A stretch of DNA of 64,000 bases from contig DATBLE010000039.1 in NCBI GenBank assembly GCA_036555585.1, positions 8,906 through 72,905 of the forward strand. The letters are read 5' to 3'. This DNA is from DATBLE01 sp036555585. Its GTDB lineage: Bacteria; Actinomycetota; Thermoleophilia; Gaiellales; Gaiellaceae. The translations under genes and the position numbers were made by a program. The notes under the pieces were generated by a model. The model was not told where the DNA came from. It ran no database searches and saw nothing but the letters and a program-made list of their open reading frames with translations. Shown here in pieces: positions 1-8,259 of this stretch. The first letter of the stretch is position 1, and each line of letters starts with the position of its first letter.

Positions 1-1
1 C

Positions 2-403
2 GCGGCGATCTCGCTCGGCCTCGCGGGCGAGCTCTGGCTCGGCGACCTCGACGCCCGGCGCGACTGGGGCTACGCCGGCGACTACGTCCGGGCGATGGCG
101 CTGATGCTGCGTTCCGACGAGCCGGACGACTTCGTGATCGCGAGCGGCGTGCTGCACAGCGTCCGCGAGCTGGTCGAGCTCGCGTTCGGCCACGTCGGCC
201 TCGACTGGCAGGAGTACGTGCACATCGACGAGTCACTGCGCCGCGGAGCCGCCGAGCTGCACGACCTCGTCGGCGACTCGGCCAAGGCGCGCGAGCGGCT
301 CGGCTGGGCCCCGACGATCGACTTCGAGGGGCTCGTCGGGATGCTGGTCGAGGCCGATCTGGAGCGGCTCCGCGGTCAGGCGGTCGCCGCCAGCTCCTCG
401 TAG
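2..403 (+). CDS. gmd: GDP-mannose 4,6-dehydratase, C-terminal part (5' end outside window)
   Basis: This is the 3' end of a GDP-mannose 4,6-dehydratase gene; the enzyme converts GDP-D-mannose to GDP-4-keto-6-deoxy-D-mannose, the precursor of 6-deoxy sugars in surface glycans. The frame is open from the window edge, and the family signature DLDARRDWGYAGDY lies upstream of the first in-frame ATG at 95, so that ATG is not the start. DDFVIASG and a normal C-terminal tail follow. About 133 of some 340 residues are present; the catalytic Tyr-Lys pair is outside the window. It converges on the glycosyltransferase at 376-1440 with a 28-bp tail-to-tail overlap. Its position at the edge of a glycosyltransferase cluster fits nucleotide-sugar supply. 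Confidence 0.9.
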   Translation, partial: AAISLGLAGELWLGDLDARRDWGYAGDYVRAMALMLRSDEPDDFVIASGVLHSVRELVELAFGHVGLDWQEYVHIDESLRRGAAELHDLVGDSAKARERLGWAPTIDFEGLVGMLVEADLERLRGQAVAASSS

Positions 404-1440
404 ACGTCGTCGTGACGGCGCGCGCACTCGTCCCAGGTGTAGCGGGCGGCCTGATCGATCCCGCCGGCAGGCGGGGCGTCGAGGACGCGGCGGATCCCGT
501 CCGCGATCGACTCCGGGTCGAGCGGGTCGAAGTAGACGGCGGCGTCGCCGCAGACCTCGGGGATGGAGGCGACGTTCGAGGCGGCGACCGGGCAGCCGCA
601 GGCCATCGCCTCCACGCAGGGGATGCCGAAGCCTTCGTACAGGCTCGGGTAGACGAGCGCGGCTGCGCTGCGGTACAGCTCGACGAGCCGGTCGAGGCTC
701 ACGTGGCCGAGCGACTCCGCGCCGTCCGGCAGGGTCAGACCCCCGTGCCCGGCGCCGGTGAGGACGAGACGGAGGTCGGGCCGTTCGCGCCGGACCTCCG
801 CGAAGGCCGCGAACAGCCGCGGGTGGTTCTTGTGGCGCCAGGCGTTCGCCGGGTAGAGGAGGAAGGGCTCGCGCGGGCCGCCGTCGGGCGTGAAGCGCTC
901 GTGGTCGACGGCGAGATGGATCGCGCGGACGCGGGCGGGGTCGAGGTGGAGGCGCTCGATCAGGGCTTGGCGGGCGTGCTCGGAGATCGTGATCACGATC
1001 CGGCTCTTGCGCACGGTCCAGCCGTAGACGCGGCGCCGGTAGGCGAGCTCCGCGCGCGAGAAGAACTCCGGGAAGACCTCGTGCTGGACGTCGAGGACGG
1101 TGGTGGCCGCGGGCGGCGCGTCCAGCGGCGGCAGCATGACGGACAGCGGGAAGTGGATCGCATCGAGCTCGTCCGTGCGGAGCGCCCGGCGGAGCCGGCC
1201 GGGTGCGGCTGCGGCGAGCGACATGGCAGCGATCCGGCCGGGCATGGACCGGGAGGCGCGGTACTCGCCGACGACGGTGGTCGGCAGCCCGCTGCCCGCG
1301 TCGGCCGCGATCGCCGGCGCGAAGGCGCGGTACTCGCCGCGCCCGACGCGCCCAAGCGCCTTGCACAGCTCTCGGGCGTACGTCTCCGACCCTCCGACGA
1401 CGCCGGGCACGAGGGTCAGCAGCGAGAGCCCGACCACCAC
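376..1440 (-). CDS. GT4-type glycosyltransferase (354 aa)
   Basis: This is a retaining GT-B glycosyltransferase of the GT4 type, acting in the cytoplasm on lipid-linked glycan precursors. The N-terminal acceptor-side signature GVVGGSETYARELC is at residues 13-26, and the C-terminal nucleotide-sugar site YEGFGIPCVEAMACG (the E-x7-E motif) is near residue 265. Length is normal for the family. The start is the GTG at 1440; a second GTG one codon downstream is equally possible. It is divergent from the methyltransferase at 1558, leaving a 117-bp promoter region. The sugar and acceptor cannot be read from the sequence. Confidence 0.88.
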   Translation of the reverse strand: MVVGLSLLTLVPGVVGGSETYARELCKALGRVGRGEYRAFAPAIAADAGSGLPTTVVGEYRASRSMPGRIAAMSLAAAAPGRLRRALRTDELDAIHFPLSVMLPPLDAPPAATTVLDVQHEVFPEFFSRAELAYRRRVYGWTVRKSRIVITISEHARQALIERLHLDPARVRAIHLAVDHERFTPDGGPREPFLLYPANAWRHKNHPRLFAAFAEVRRERPDLRLVLTGAGHGGLTLPDGAESLGHVSLDRLVELYRSAAALVYPSLYEGFGIPCVEAMACGCPVAASNVASIPEVCGDAAVYFDPLDPESIADGIRRVLDAPPAGGIDQAARYTWDECARRHDDVYEELAATA

Positions 1441-1506
1441 GGGCCGAGTTAATCACCGCGGCCCGTCGCCCGGCCCGGCCGTGTTCGAGCTCGTGGCGAC
1501 CTTCGG

Positions 1507-1572
1507 GCCCGGGAACGAGCTAACAGAGCCGTAATCGCCCGCTTCTACAATGGGTCGATGCCCGGGAACGAG
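1507..1572. repeat. 13-bp direct repeat flanking a start codon
   Basis: GCCCGGGAACGAG occurs at 1507-1519 and again at 1560-1572, a perfect 13-bp direct repeat with a 53-bp period. The second copy overlaps the methyltransferase start and encodes its residues 2-4. It may be a regulator site or a small duplication in the divergent promoter region. Confidence 0.5.
1546..1551 (+). promoter_or_regulatory. -10 box TACAAT, leaderless-type promoter
   Basis: TACAAT lies six bases before the ATG at 1558, so transcription would begin at or next to the start codon and give a leaderless mRNA. No Shine-Dalgarno sequence precedes the ATG. A -35 box is not obvious. Confidence 0.45.
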
Positions 1573-2658
1573 TCGGCGGGTGCTGCTTCGGCAGCGGTTT
1601 CCTCGCCTCCGCACGTCGACGTCGAGGCGCTCGTCGCACGCTTGCGGGAAGAGCTCGCCGGCGGCCCGGGCCGTGCGAAGGAGGGCCGGGGCCGGCTGCT
1701 CGCCGCCCGCCACCGCGCGGAGCTCGGGTGGGCCGTCTCGGCCGACCGGCCGCTCGAGCGCCGGCCGGGACTGAAGGGGTGGGTCGCCTATCCGGTCAAG
1801 AAGCTGCTGCGCCCGCTCCTGCGCTGGTACGTCGAGCCCCTCGCGGCGGAGCAGCGGAGCTTCAACGACGTCGTGCTGAAGCTGGTCGACGGGATCCTGG
1901 AGGAGGTCGACCGTGGCGAGCGGTCGCGCGCGGAGGCGGCCCGCACGCTCGGCGAGCTCGAGGCGCGGCTGACGCGAGTAGAGCGGCGAGCGACCGGCGT
2001 CGCCGCCCCGGCGACGGTGGCCGCGCAGCCGGCGGCGGCAGCCGTGCCGGACTACTTCGCGTTCGAGGCAAGAATGCGCGGCTCGACCGCCGACGTCCGG
2101 GAGCGGCAGCGCCCGTACGTCGAGGACTTCCGTGACGCGGCGCCGGTGCTCGACGTCGGCTGCGGTCGCGGCGAGCTGCTCGGACTGCTCCGCGACGCCG
2201 GGATCGAGGCGCGCGGTGTCGACGCCGACGCCGACATGGTCGCCTACGCACGCGGCGAGGGTCTCGACGTCGAGCAGGCCGACGCCCTCGCTCATCTCGA
2301 GACGCTCCCGGACGGGAGCCTGGGCGGGATCTTCGCCGGGCAGTTCGTCGAGCACCTGCCGCCGCCGGCGCTGCTCCGCTTCCTCGAGCTGGCCGTGCGG
2401 AAGCTGCGGCCGGGTGGGCTGCTGGTCGCCGAGACGATCAACCCGCTCTCGCCGCTCGCCCTCCGCTCGTACTTCGCCGACCTGACCCACGCGCAGCCTC
2501 TCGTACCCGAGACGCTTGCCCTCCTCGCCGGCCGGGCGGGCTTCCGCGAGGTCGACACGCGCTTCCTCAACGCGCCGCGGCACGCCGACGACGTCGACGA
2601 GCGGATCCGCGAGATCCTCTTCGCGCCGCTCGACTACGCGATCGTCGCGCGGGTTTGA
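1558..2658 (+). CDS. Class I SAM-dependent methyltransferase with N-terminal helical region (366 aa)
   Basis: This is a class I SAM-dependent methyltransferase, probably modifying a glycan. The first ~165 residues are charged and helix-rich, with a Pro/Arg-rich stretch around residues 60-90. The Rossmann methyltransferase domain begins near residue 195 with motif I VLDVGCGRGELLGLL, followed by the acidic motif II GVDADADMV and FVEHLPPPALL. The C terminus contains a typical KLRPGGLLVAETINP motif. The start is the ATG at 1558, six bases after a -10-like box. The two-part build resembles methyltransferases in O-antigen and mannan clusters that cap or modify growing chains; that role is inferred from context only. 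Confidence 0.85.
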   Translation: MPGNESAGAASAAVSSPPHVDVEALVARLREELAGGPGRAKEGRGRLLAARHRAELGWAVSADRPLERRPGLKGWVAYPVKKLLRPLLRWYVEPLAAEQRSFNDVVLKLVDGILEEVDRGERSRAEAARTLGELEARLTRVERRATGVAAPATVAAQPAAAAVPDYFAFEARMRGSTADVRERQRPYVEDFRDAAPVLDVGCGRGELLGLLRDAGIEARGVDADADMVAYARGEGLDVEQADALAHLETLPDGSLGGIFAGQFVEHLPPPALLRFLELAVRKLRPGGLLVAETINPLSPLALRSYFADLTHAQPLVPETLALLAGRAGFREVDTRFLNAPRHADDVDERIREILFAPLDYAIVARV

Positions 2659-2724
2659 GGGTGCCGCTGCGACTCGTCAGCTCTCCGGCCGTCCGGACGG
2701 ATCGGCGGCTTGGTGGCACGACAG

Positions 2725-2758
2725 CTAGCCATTTCCCGACCAGAGGGAGGGAAATGGC
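2725..2758 (+). repeat. CTAG-footed hairpin covering a ribosome-binding site
   Basis: CTAG at 2725-2728 leads into a perfect 10-bp stem, GCCATTTCCC (2728-2737) paired with GGGAAATGGC (2749-2758), with an 11-nt loop. The right arm ends directly at the ATG at 2759. The Shine-Dalgarno-like AGGGAGGG (2744-2751) sits in the loop and right arm, so the hairpin could mask translation initiation of the next gene. It belongs to the CTAG-footed family also seen at 10692, 11064, 39667, 43926, 53535 and 53660. Confidence 0.7.
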
Positions 2759-3763
2759 ATGAGAATCGCCGTCTGCCGTCCGCAAGTCGCGTTCGCCCGG
2801 GGCGGAGTCGAGATCTTCACCGACGAGCTCGTCGCCGAGCTCCGCCGCCGGGAGCACGACGCCGACCTCGTCAGCGTTCCGTTCAAGTGGTATCCCGGCG
2901 AGCGCGTCCTGACCCAGACCTTCCTCTGGCGGCTGCTCGACCTCGAGGAGGCCGACGGCCGCCGCATCGACCTCGTGATCGCGACCAAGTTCCCCTCCTA
3001 CGTCGTCCGACATCCGAACAAGGTCGTCTGGCTCGTCCACCAGTTCCGCCAGGCGTACGAGCTCGACCGCACCGCGCTCGGCCAGTTCGGCGAGGCGCCC
3101 GAGGAGCGGGCGATCAGGCGGAAGATCCAGGAGCTGGACAAGGTCGCGCTCGGCGAGGCCCGCAAGGTCTTCGCCACCTCGCGCAACGTGGCCGAGCGGC
3201 TGCGGCGCTCGACCGGGATCGAGGCCGAGGTGATGCCCCACCCGCCGCAGGAGCTGCTCTACCGCTGCGACGGGTACGGCGACTTCGTCCTCTCGGTGGG
3301 CCGGCTCGACCGCGCCAAGCGGATCGACCTGCTGATCGAGGCGGCGAGGCGCGCCGGCACGCCCGTGGTGGTCGCCGGCGACGGGCCCGACCGCGAGCGG
3401 CTCGAGTCGCTTGCCGACGGAGCCGTCACGTTCGCCGGCCGCGTGTCCGACGAGGAGCTCACCGACCTCTACGCCCGCTGCCTCGCGGTGTTCTATGCGC
3501 CGGTCGACGAGGACTTCGGGATGGTCCCCTACGAGGCCTTCCTGGCGGAGAAGCCGGTCGTGACCACGAGCGACGCGGGCGGTCCGCTCGAGATCGTCAC
3601 GGACGGGACGACGGGCGTCGTCGCCGAGCCGAGGGCCGAAGCGGTCGCGGCCGCGTTCGCGAGGCTCAATCCCGACGACGCGGCCCGCTGGGGCCGGGCG
3701 GGCCGTGAGCTTGCCCGGCTCGTCACCTGGGACACGACGATCGACAGGCTGCTCGCCGGATGA
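2759..3763 (+). CDS. GT4-type glycosyltransferase (334 aa)
   Basis: This is a retaining GT-B glycosyltransferase of the GT4 type. The N-terminal acceptor-side motif RGGVEIFTDELVAEL is at residues 17-31. The donor-binding C-terminal half starts with VLSVGRLDRAKRID near residue 180 and carries EDFGMVPYEAFLAEKPVV around residues 248-265. The ATG at 2759 has a strong Shine-Dalgarno sequence seven bases upstream, within a hairpin. The gene overlaps the next glycosyltransferase by 4 bp (ATGA), so the two are translationally coupled. Substrate is unknown. Confidence 0.88.
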   Translation: MRIAVCRPQVAFARGGVEIFTDELVAELRRREHDADLVSVPFKWYPGERVLTQTFLWRLLDLEEADGRRIDLVIATKFPSYVVRHPNKVVWLVHQFRQAYELDRTALGQFGEAPEERAIRRKIQELDKVALGEARKVFATSRNVAERLRRSTGIEAEVMPHPPQELLYRCDGYGDFVLSVGRLDRAKRIDLLIEAARRAGTPVVVAGDGPDRERLESLADGAVTFAGRVSDEELTDLYARCLAVFYAPVDEDFGMVPYEAFLAEKPVVTTSDAGGPLEIVTDGTTGVVAEPRAEAVAAAFARLNPDDAARWGRAGRELARLVTWDTTIDRLLAG

Positions 3764-4863
3764 GGGTCGCCTACTACTCGCCGCTGCCGCCGTCGCGGTC
3801 GGGGATCGCCGACTACTCGGCGCTCCTCCTGCCCGCCCTTCGCGAGCGTCTCGACGTGGTGGTGGCGCGGCCCGGCCGCTTCCGCCGTGCGCCGAAGGCC
3901 GACCTGGCTCTCTACCACGTCGGCAACGACCCGGTGGAGCACGGCTGGATCGTCGAGGCGCTCCGGAGAAACGGAGTCCCCGCAGTCGTGGCTCTGCACG
4001 AGTTCGTGCTCCATCATCTCGTCTCCGGGATCACGCTCGCCCGCGGCGACGTCGAGGGCTACTGCGCAGCGCTGGAGCGCGACGCGGGGCCGGAGGGCCG
4101 CGAGCTCGGGCTGGCCGTCCAGCAGGGCCGGATCGAGCCGCTCTGGGAGACGCGGGCACAGGAGTTCCCGCTCGCGCGCGAGGTGCTCGACCTCGCCACC
4201 GAGTTGATCGTGCACTCGCGGTACGTGGAGGGGCTCGCGCGCGAGGCCGGCTACGAGCGGCCGATCCGGCGGGTGCCGATGCCCGCCTGGCCGGTCCCGG
4301 CGATCGTCCCCGAACCCGTCGACGGCAGGCCCGTGCTCGGCTGCTTCGGGCACGTCAACGAGAGCAAGCGGGTTCCGCAGCTGCTCGAGGCGTTCGCGCG
4401 GCTGGGCCCGGAGGCGCGGCTGCTCCTGGTCGGCTCGTGGTCGCCGCGCCTGCCGCCGATCGAGCTGCCCGCGAACGTGATCCGGCGCGACTACGTGCCC
4501 GAGGCCGAGCTCTGGTCGCTGCTCGCCGCCTGCGACGCGGTCGTGTCGCTGCGCTGGCCGACGATGGGCGAGACCTCCGCCGCCGCCGTCAGGGCTCTCT
4601 CGCTCGGGAAGCCGCTGGTCGTCAGCGACGTCGGCGCGTTCCGCGAGCTGCCCGACGAGGTCGCGATCAAGGTGCCGGTCGGCGACGGCGAGGTCGACGC
4701 GCTCGTGGACGCGATGCGCCGCGCCGCCGGGAACGAGGAGATGAGCGCCGCCGCCCGGCGCGTGGCCGAGACCGAGCACCGCCTGGACCGGGTGGCCGAC
4801 CTCTACGCCGGCGCACTTCGAACGGCAGTGACAGGCTCGAGCCTGTCACTGGACGCCGCGTGA
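3760..4863 (+). CDS. Glycosyltransferase, first of a tandem paralogous pair (367 aa)
   Basis: This is a GT-B glycosyltransferase beginning MRVAYYSPLPPSRSGIADYS, a start shared almost base for base with the next gene. The central part has HEFVLHHLVSG; the donor-side half has CFGHVNESKRV near residue 193 and SLRWPTMGETSAAAVRALSLGKP near residue 264 in place of the classical EGFG motif. It overlaps the preceding gene by 4 bp (ATGA) and the following one by 4 bp (GTGA). Its last codons are written in a perfect 26-bp palindrome (4826-4851), giving a C terminus shorter than the paralogue's. It is probably a duplicate pair in glycan assembly; the sugar specificity cannot be told. Confidence 0.87.
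   Translation: MRVAYYSPLPPSRSGIADYSALLLPALRERLDVVVARPGRFRRAPKADLALYHVGNDPVEHGWIVEALRRNGVPAVVALHEFVLHHLVSGITLARGDVEGYCAALERDAGPEGRELGLAVQQGRIEPLWETRAQEFPLAREVLDLATELIVHSRYVEGLAREAGYERPIRRVPMPAWPVPAIVPEPVDGRPVLGCFGHVNESKRVPQLLEAFARLGPEARLLLVGSWSPRLPPIELPANVIRRDYVPEAELWSLLAACDAVVSLRWPTMGETSAAAVRALSLGKPLVVSDVGAFRELPDEVAIKVPVGDGEVDALVDAMRRAAGNEEMSAAARRVAETEHRLDRVADLYAGALRTAVTGSSLSLDAA
4826..4851. repeat. 26-bp perfect palindrome, GACAGG/CCTGTC family
   Basis: CAGTGACAGGCTC is followed immediately by its reverse complement, with no loop. The inner 22 bp are identical to the palindrome at 43421-43442. Here it lies inside the 3' end of a coding region and supplies the residues TGSSLSL. Confidence 0.9.
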
Positions 4864-6107
4864 AGGTCGCCTACTACTCGCCGCTGCCGCCGTCGCGGTC
4901 GGGGATCGCCGACTACTCGGCGCTGCTGCTGCCCGAGCTGGAGCGGCACGTCGACGTCGTCCTCGCCCGCGAGGGCCGCCTTCGCCGCGATCCGGCGGCC
5001 GACCTCCGCCTGTACCACGTCGGCAACGACGCCCAGGCGCACGGCTGGATCGTCGAGACCCTACGCAGAAGCGGAGTCGGAGCCAGGCTGAAGCCCGGCA
5101 CCGACCCTGTTCCCGCGGTCGTCGTCCTGCACGACTTCGTGCTGCACCACCTCGTCGTCGGGCTGACCTTCGCCCGCGGCGACGCCGCGGGCTACCTCGC
5201 GGCGATGGAGCGGGAGGACGGCCTGGTCGGGCGGCTGCTCGCCTACGCGGTGCTCGACAACAAGCTGCCGCCGCTCTGGGAGACCCGGCCGGAGGACTTC
5301 CCGCTCGCCGGCGAGGTGCTCGACCACGCCGCCGCGCTGATCGTCCACTCGCACTACGTCGAGCGGCGGGCGCGCGAGGCGGGCTTCGAGCGGCCGATCG
5401 TGCGGATCCCGCACCCCGCCTGGCCGGTGCCCGAGCTCGCGCCGGCCGCCGTCGCGGGCGAGCCGCTGTACGGCTGCTTCGGCCACCTGAACGAGAGCAA
5501 GCGGATCGCCGAGCTGGTCTCGGCGTTCTCGAGGCTGCGCGAGCGGCGGCCGGGCGCTCGGCTGCTGCTGGTCGGCTCGCTCGCCGTCCGGCTCGGGCGA
5601 CTCGAGCTGCCGGACGGGGTCGAGCACCGCGAGTACGTCCCGGAGCACGAGCTCTGGTCGCTGATGGCCGCCTGCGACGCCGTCGTCTCGCTGCGCTCGC
5701 CGACGATGGGCGAGACCTCGGGCAGCGCCATCCGGGCGCTCTCGCTCGGCAAGCCGCTGGTCGTCAGCGACGTCGGCTGGTTCGCCGAGCTCCCGCCGGA
5801 GGCGGTGGTCAAGGTGCCGGTCGACGAGCACGAGGAGGACACGCTGCTCGCGGCGCTCGAGGCGCTCGCCGACCCAGCAGTCCGTGCGGCGATGGGCGAG
5901 CGCGCACTGGAGCTGGTCGAGCGCGAGCACCGGCTCGACCGGGTCGCCGAGGCCTACGCCGCCGCGCTCGAGACGTTCGCCGGCGGCTCGGCGGTCGAGG
6001 AGCGCGTGCTGCACGAGGTCGCCTCCGCCGCCGCCGAGGTCGGCATGGACGCGGACGACACGGCCGTCCTCGCGGCGAGACTGCGCGAGGTCGGTCTTGG
6101 CGACTAG
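4860..6107 (+). CDS. Glycosyltransferase, second of a tandem paralogous pair (415 aa)
   Basis: This is a paralogue of the gene just upstream, with the same AYYSPLPPSRSGIADYS N terminus, CFGHLNESKRI and SLRSPTMGETSGSAIRALS blocks. The GTG at 4860 overlaps the upstream stop (GTGA); the frame is open further upstream, but the alignment with the paralogue starts exactly here. Against the paralogue it has an extra 11-codon stretch at 5079-5111 (residues GARLKPGTDPV region) that resembles a palindromic repeat element, and a C-terminal extension of about 45 residues (VEERVLHEVASAA...). It is likely to work on the same glycan as its neighbour. Confidence 0.86.
   Translation: MKVAYYSPLPPSRSGIADYSALLLPELERHVDVVLAREGRLRRDPAADLRLYHVGNDAQAHGWIVETLRRSGVGARLKPGTDPVPAVVVLHDFVLHHLVVGLTFARGDAAGYLAAMEREDGLVGRLLAYAVLDNKLPPLWETRPEDFPLAGEVLDHAAALIVHSHYVERRAREAGFERPIVRIPHPAWPVPELAPAAVAGEPLYGCFGHLNESKRIAELVSAFSRLRERRPGARLLLVGSLAVRLGRLELPDGVEHREYVPEHELWSLMAACDAVVSLRSPTMGETSGSAIRALSLGKPLVVSDVGWFAELPPEAVVKVPVDEHEEDTLLAALEALADPAVRAAMGERALELVEREHRLDRVAEAYAAALETFAGGSAVEERVLHEVASAAAEVGMDADDTAVLAARLREVGLGD
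5079..5111 (+). repeat. 33-bp in-frame insertion resembling the GACAGG/CCTGTC repeat family
   Basis: Aligning the two tandem glycosyltransferases, the bases CGGAGTC before and CCCGC after are shared, and exactly 33 bp are extra here. The insert contains CAGGCTGAAGCC (5084-5095) and GACCCTGT (5103-5110), both of which also occur in the hairpin at 50105-50130. This looks like a degenerate repeat inserted in frame. Confidence 0.6.
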
Positions 6108-8202
6108 CGCCGACGCTGCCTCGGCGACGCCGCTGACGCGGGCGGCAGCGCTCGTCCGCGCGATCCCGATGTGGGCCTGGGTCGGCGGTCTCGTCGTCGT
6201 CTCCGCCGGGATCCGCTACGCGCTCGCGCGGCGCATCGTCGCGCCGTGGATCATGGTGGACGAGCTCGTCTACTCCGAGCTGGCGAAGAGCTTCGCCGAC
6301 GCCGGCCGTTTCCTGCTCCGGGGAGAGCACACCGCCGCCTACGGGCTCGTCTACCCGGCGCTGCTCAGCCCTGCCTGGGCGCTGTTCGACCGGGTGCCGC
6401 AGGCGTACGCGGCCGCGAAGGCGATCAACGCGGTCGTCGTCTCGCTGGCCGCGATTCCCGCCTATCTCCTCGCACGGCGCGTGTGCTCGCGCCCGTACGC
6501 CTTCGGCGCGGCCGTGCTCGCCATGTCGGTGCCGACGCTGCTCTTCGCCGGGATGCTGATGACCGAGAACGCCTTCTACCCGGCGTTCCTGCTCGCCGCG
6601 CTCGCGATGGTCCTCTGGCTGGAGCGGCCCGACCTGCGCCGCACGCTCTTCCTGTTCGGCGCCTTCGTGCTCGCCTACCTGACCCGGGCGCAGGCGGTTG
6701 CGATCCTGCCGGCGCTGGCGACCGCGCCCTTCCTGGTCTCGGGCCGGAAGGCGCTGAGGGAGTTCCGCTGGTTCTTCGCCGCCGGCGCGGCGGCGGTGGT
6801 GCTCGTGGTCGTCGTTCAGGTCGCCCGGGGCGCGTCGATCTTCGGCGTCTTCGGCGCCTACGAGGTCGCCGGCCATACGACGTACACGGCCCACGGAGTC
6901 TTCCACTGGTGGCTCTACCACTGGGAGGAGCTGATCCTCTCGCTCGGGGTCGTGCCCTTCGTCGCCTTGGTCGTGCTCGCAGTGACCGCGCGTGGGCGAC
7001 CGCGTGCCGAGCGTGCCTTTCTGGCGGCGGCCGTCTCGCTCTCGTTCTGGCTCGTCCTGCTCGTGGCGACGTTCGCGTCCGAGCAGTCGCTCCGGGTGGA
7101 GGAGCGGAACATGTTCTACGTCGCGCCGCTCTTCCTGACCGCGCTGATGCTCTGGGTCGAGCGCGGCTGCCCGCGCCCGTGGGCGGTCGCCGTCCCCACG
7201 GCCGCGATCGCCGTCCTCGCGGTGACGGTGTTGCCGTACACGAAGCTGATCGGGCTGCCTGCCGTCTCCGACACGACCGCGCTGCTGCCGCTCTGGTCGA
7301 TCGCGCCCTCGTTCGGCGGGATCCCGAACCTGCACTGGGTCGTGCTGGTCGCTTCCCTCGGCGCCTGCCTGCTGTTCCTGCTCGTCCCCGTGCGCTACGC
7401 CCTCGTCCTGCCCCTGCTCGTCTTCGCCTACTTCGGGATCTCGCAGAAGCCGATCGAGGGCAAGTACCGCCAGGCGTCGATCCTCGACCTGTTCCAGGGG
7501 ATCACGGCGGCTCATCCGGACTGGGTCGACCGCGCCGTCGGCCGCGACGCGCAGGTGACGCTGATCTGGTCGGGCAACACCGACAAGTACTCGGTGTGGG
7601 AGAACGAGTTCTTCAACCGGAGCGTGCGGCGCTTCTACTACACGAGCTCGCCCCTCCAGGGCGACCTGCCCGAGCAGCCGCTGTCCACCGACCGCGACAC
7701 GGGCCTGATGCGCGGGCCGGACGGAAACGTGGTCCACGCCGACTACGTGCTCACCGACGGCACCGTCGACGTCGGCGGCCGGGTGGTGGCCCAGGACGCG
7801 CGGAAGGGAATCGTGCTCCGCCGGCTCTTCGGCCCGCTGCGCCAGGTCTCGCGCGTCGACGGCCTCTACCCGCAGGACACCTGGTCGGGACGCGAGGTCA
7901 CGTACACGCGGCTCGGCTGCCGCGGCGGCTCGGTCACCGTCACGCTGCAGAGCGACCCCGGGCTGTTCACGAAGCCCACGACGGTGGTCGCGTCGGTCGA
8001 CGGCCGGCAGGTCGACCGGGCCAGCGTCGCGCCGACCGCGACGAAGCTCCTGACCGTGCCGCTCGTCCGGCACGGCGAGTCGTGCGCCGTCCGCTTCACC
8101 GTCTCCCCGACGGCGGTCCCCAACGTGGTCACGAAGGGCCAGAACCCCGACCCGCGGGAGCTGGGCGCCCACTTCACGCAGTTCGCGTATAGCTCCGGCT
8201 AG
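6097..8202 (+). CDS. Multi-pass membrane glycosyltransferase-like protein (GT-C type, about 701 aa)
   Basis: About a dozen hydrophobic segments span residues ~25-470, followed by a ~230-residue soluble C-terminal region. The first long extracytoplasmic loop has the acidic motif PWIMVDELVYSELAKSF, typical of GT-C enzymes of the ArnT/PMT kind that use polyprenyl-linked sugars outside the membrane. Two paralogues in this window (13811-16096 and 45005-47107) share the DE..Y..LA. motif, length and soluble tail. A TTG at 6097 with GAGG just upstream overlaps the previous gene by 11 bp; the first ATG in frame is at 6169. Donor and acceptor are unknown; a role in decorating the exported glycan is inferred. 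Confidence 0.75.
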   Translation: MATSADAASATPLTRAAALVRAIPMWAWVGGLVVVSAGIRYALARRIVAPWIMVDELVYSELAKSFADAGRFLLRGEHTAAYGLVYPALLSPAWALFDRVPQAYAAAKAINAVVVSLAAIPAYLLARRVCSRPYAFGAAVLAMSVPTLLFAGMLMTENAFYPAFLLAALAMVLWLERPDLRRTLFLFGAFVLAYLTRAQAVAILPALATAPFLVSGRKALREFRWFFAAGAAAVVLVVVVQVARGASIFGVFGAYEVAGHTTYTAHGVFHWWLYHWEELILSLGVVPFVALVVLAVTARGRPRAERAFLAAAVSLSFWLVLLVATFASEQSLRVEERNMFYVAPLFLTALMLWVERGCPRPWAVAVPTAAIAVLAVTVLPYTKLIGLPAVSDTTALLPLWSIAPSFGGIPNLHWVVLVASLGACLLFLLVPVRYALVLPLLVFAYFGISQKPIEGKYRQASILDLFQGITAAHPDWVDRAVGRDAQVTLIWSGNTDKYSVWENEFFNRSVRRFYYTSSPLQGDLPEQPLSTDRDTGLMRGPDGNVVHADYVLTDGTVDVGGRVVAQDARKGIVLRRLFGPLRQVSRVDGLYPQDTWSGREVTYTRLGCRGGSVTVTLQSDPGLFTKPTTVVASVDGRQVDRASVAPTATKLLTVPLVRHGESCAVRFTVSPTAVPNVVTKGQNPDPRELGAHFTQFAYSSG

Positions 8203-8221
8203 GCATTGATAAAGAGAGATG

Positions 8222-8259
8222 TGTTATGTTACCGGGTGTTTAAGGATCCACTGTTATGT
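8222..8259 (+). promoter_or_regulatory. AT-rich leader with TGTTATGT direct repeats
   Basis: The 53 bp between the membrane protein stop and the ATPase start are strikingly AT-rich for this window. TGTTATGT occurs at 8222-8229 and 8252-8259, 30 bp apart, the second copy overlapping the ATG at 8256. TATGTT (8225-8230) could be a -10 box and TTGATA (8206-8211) a -35 box with short spacing. The arrangement suggests an operator for autoregulation of the ATPase gene. Confidence 0.4.

Noticed and set aside
5809..8172. 787-residue open frame on the minus strand
   Set aside because: It is the antisense shadow of the membrane glycosyltransferase gene: Arg/Gly/Asp-rich, low complexity, no family motif. 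The sense strand encodes hydrophobic helices and conserved blocks.
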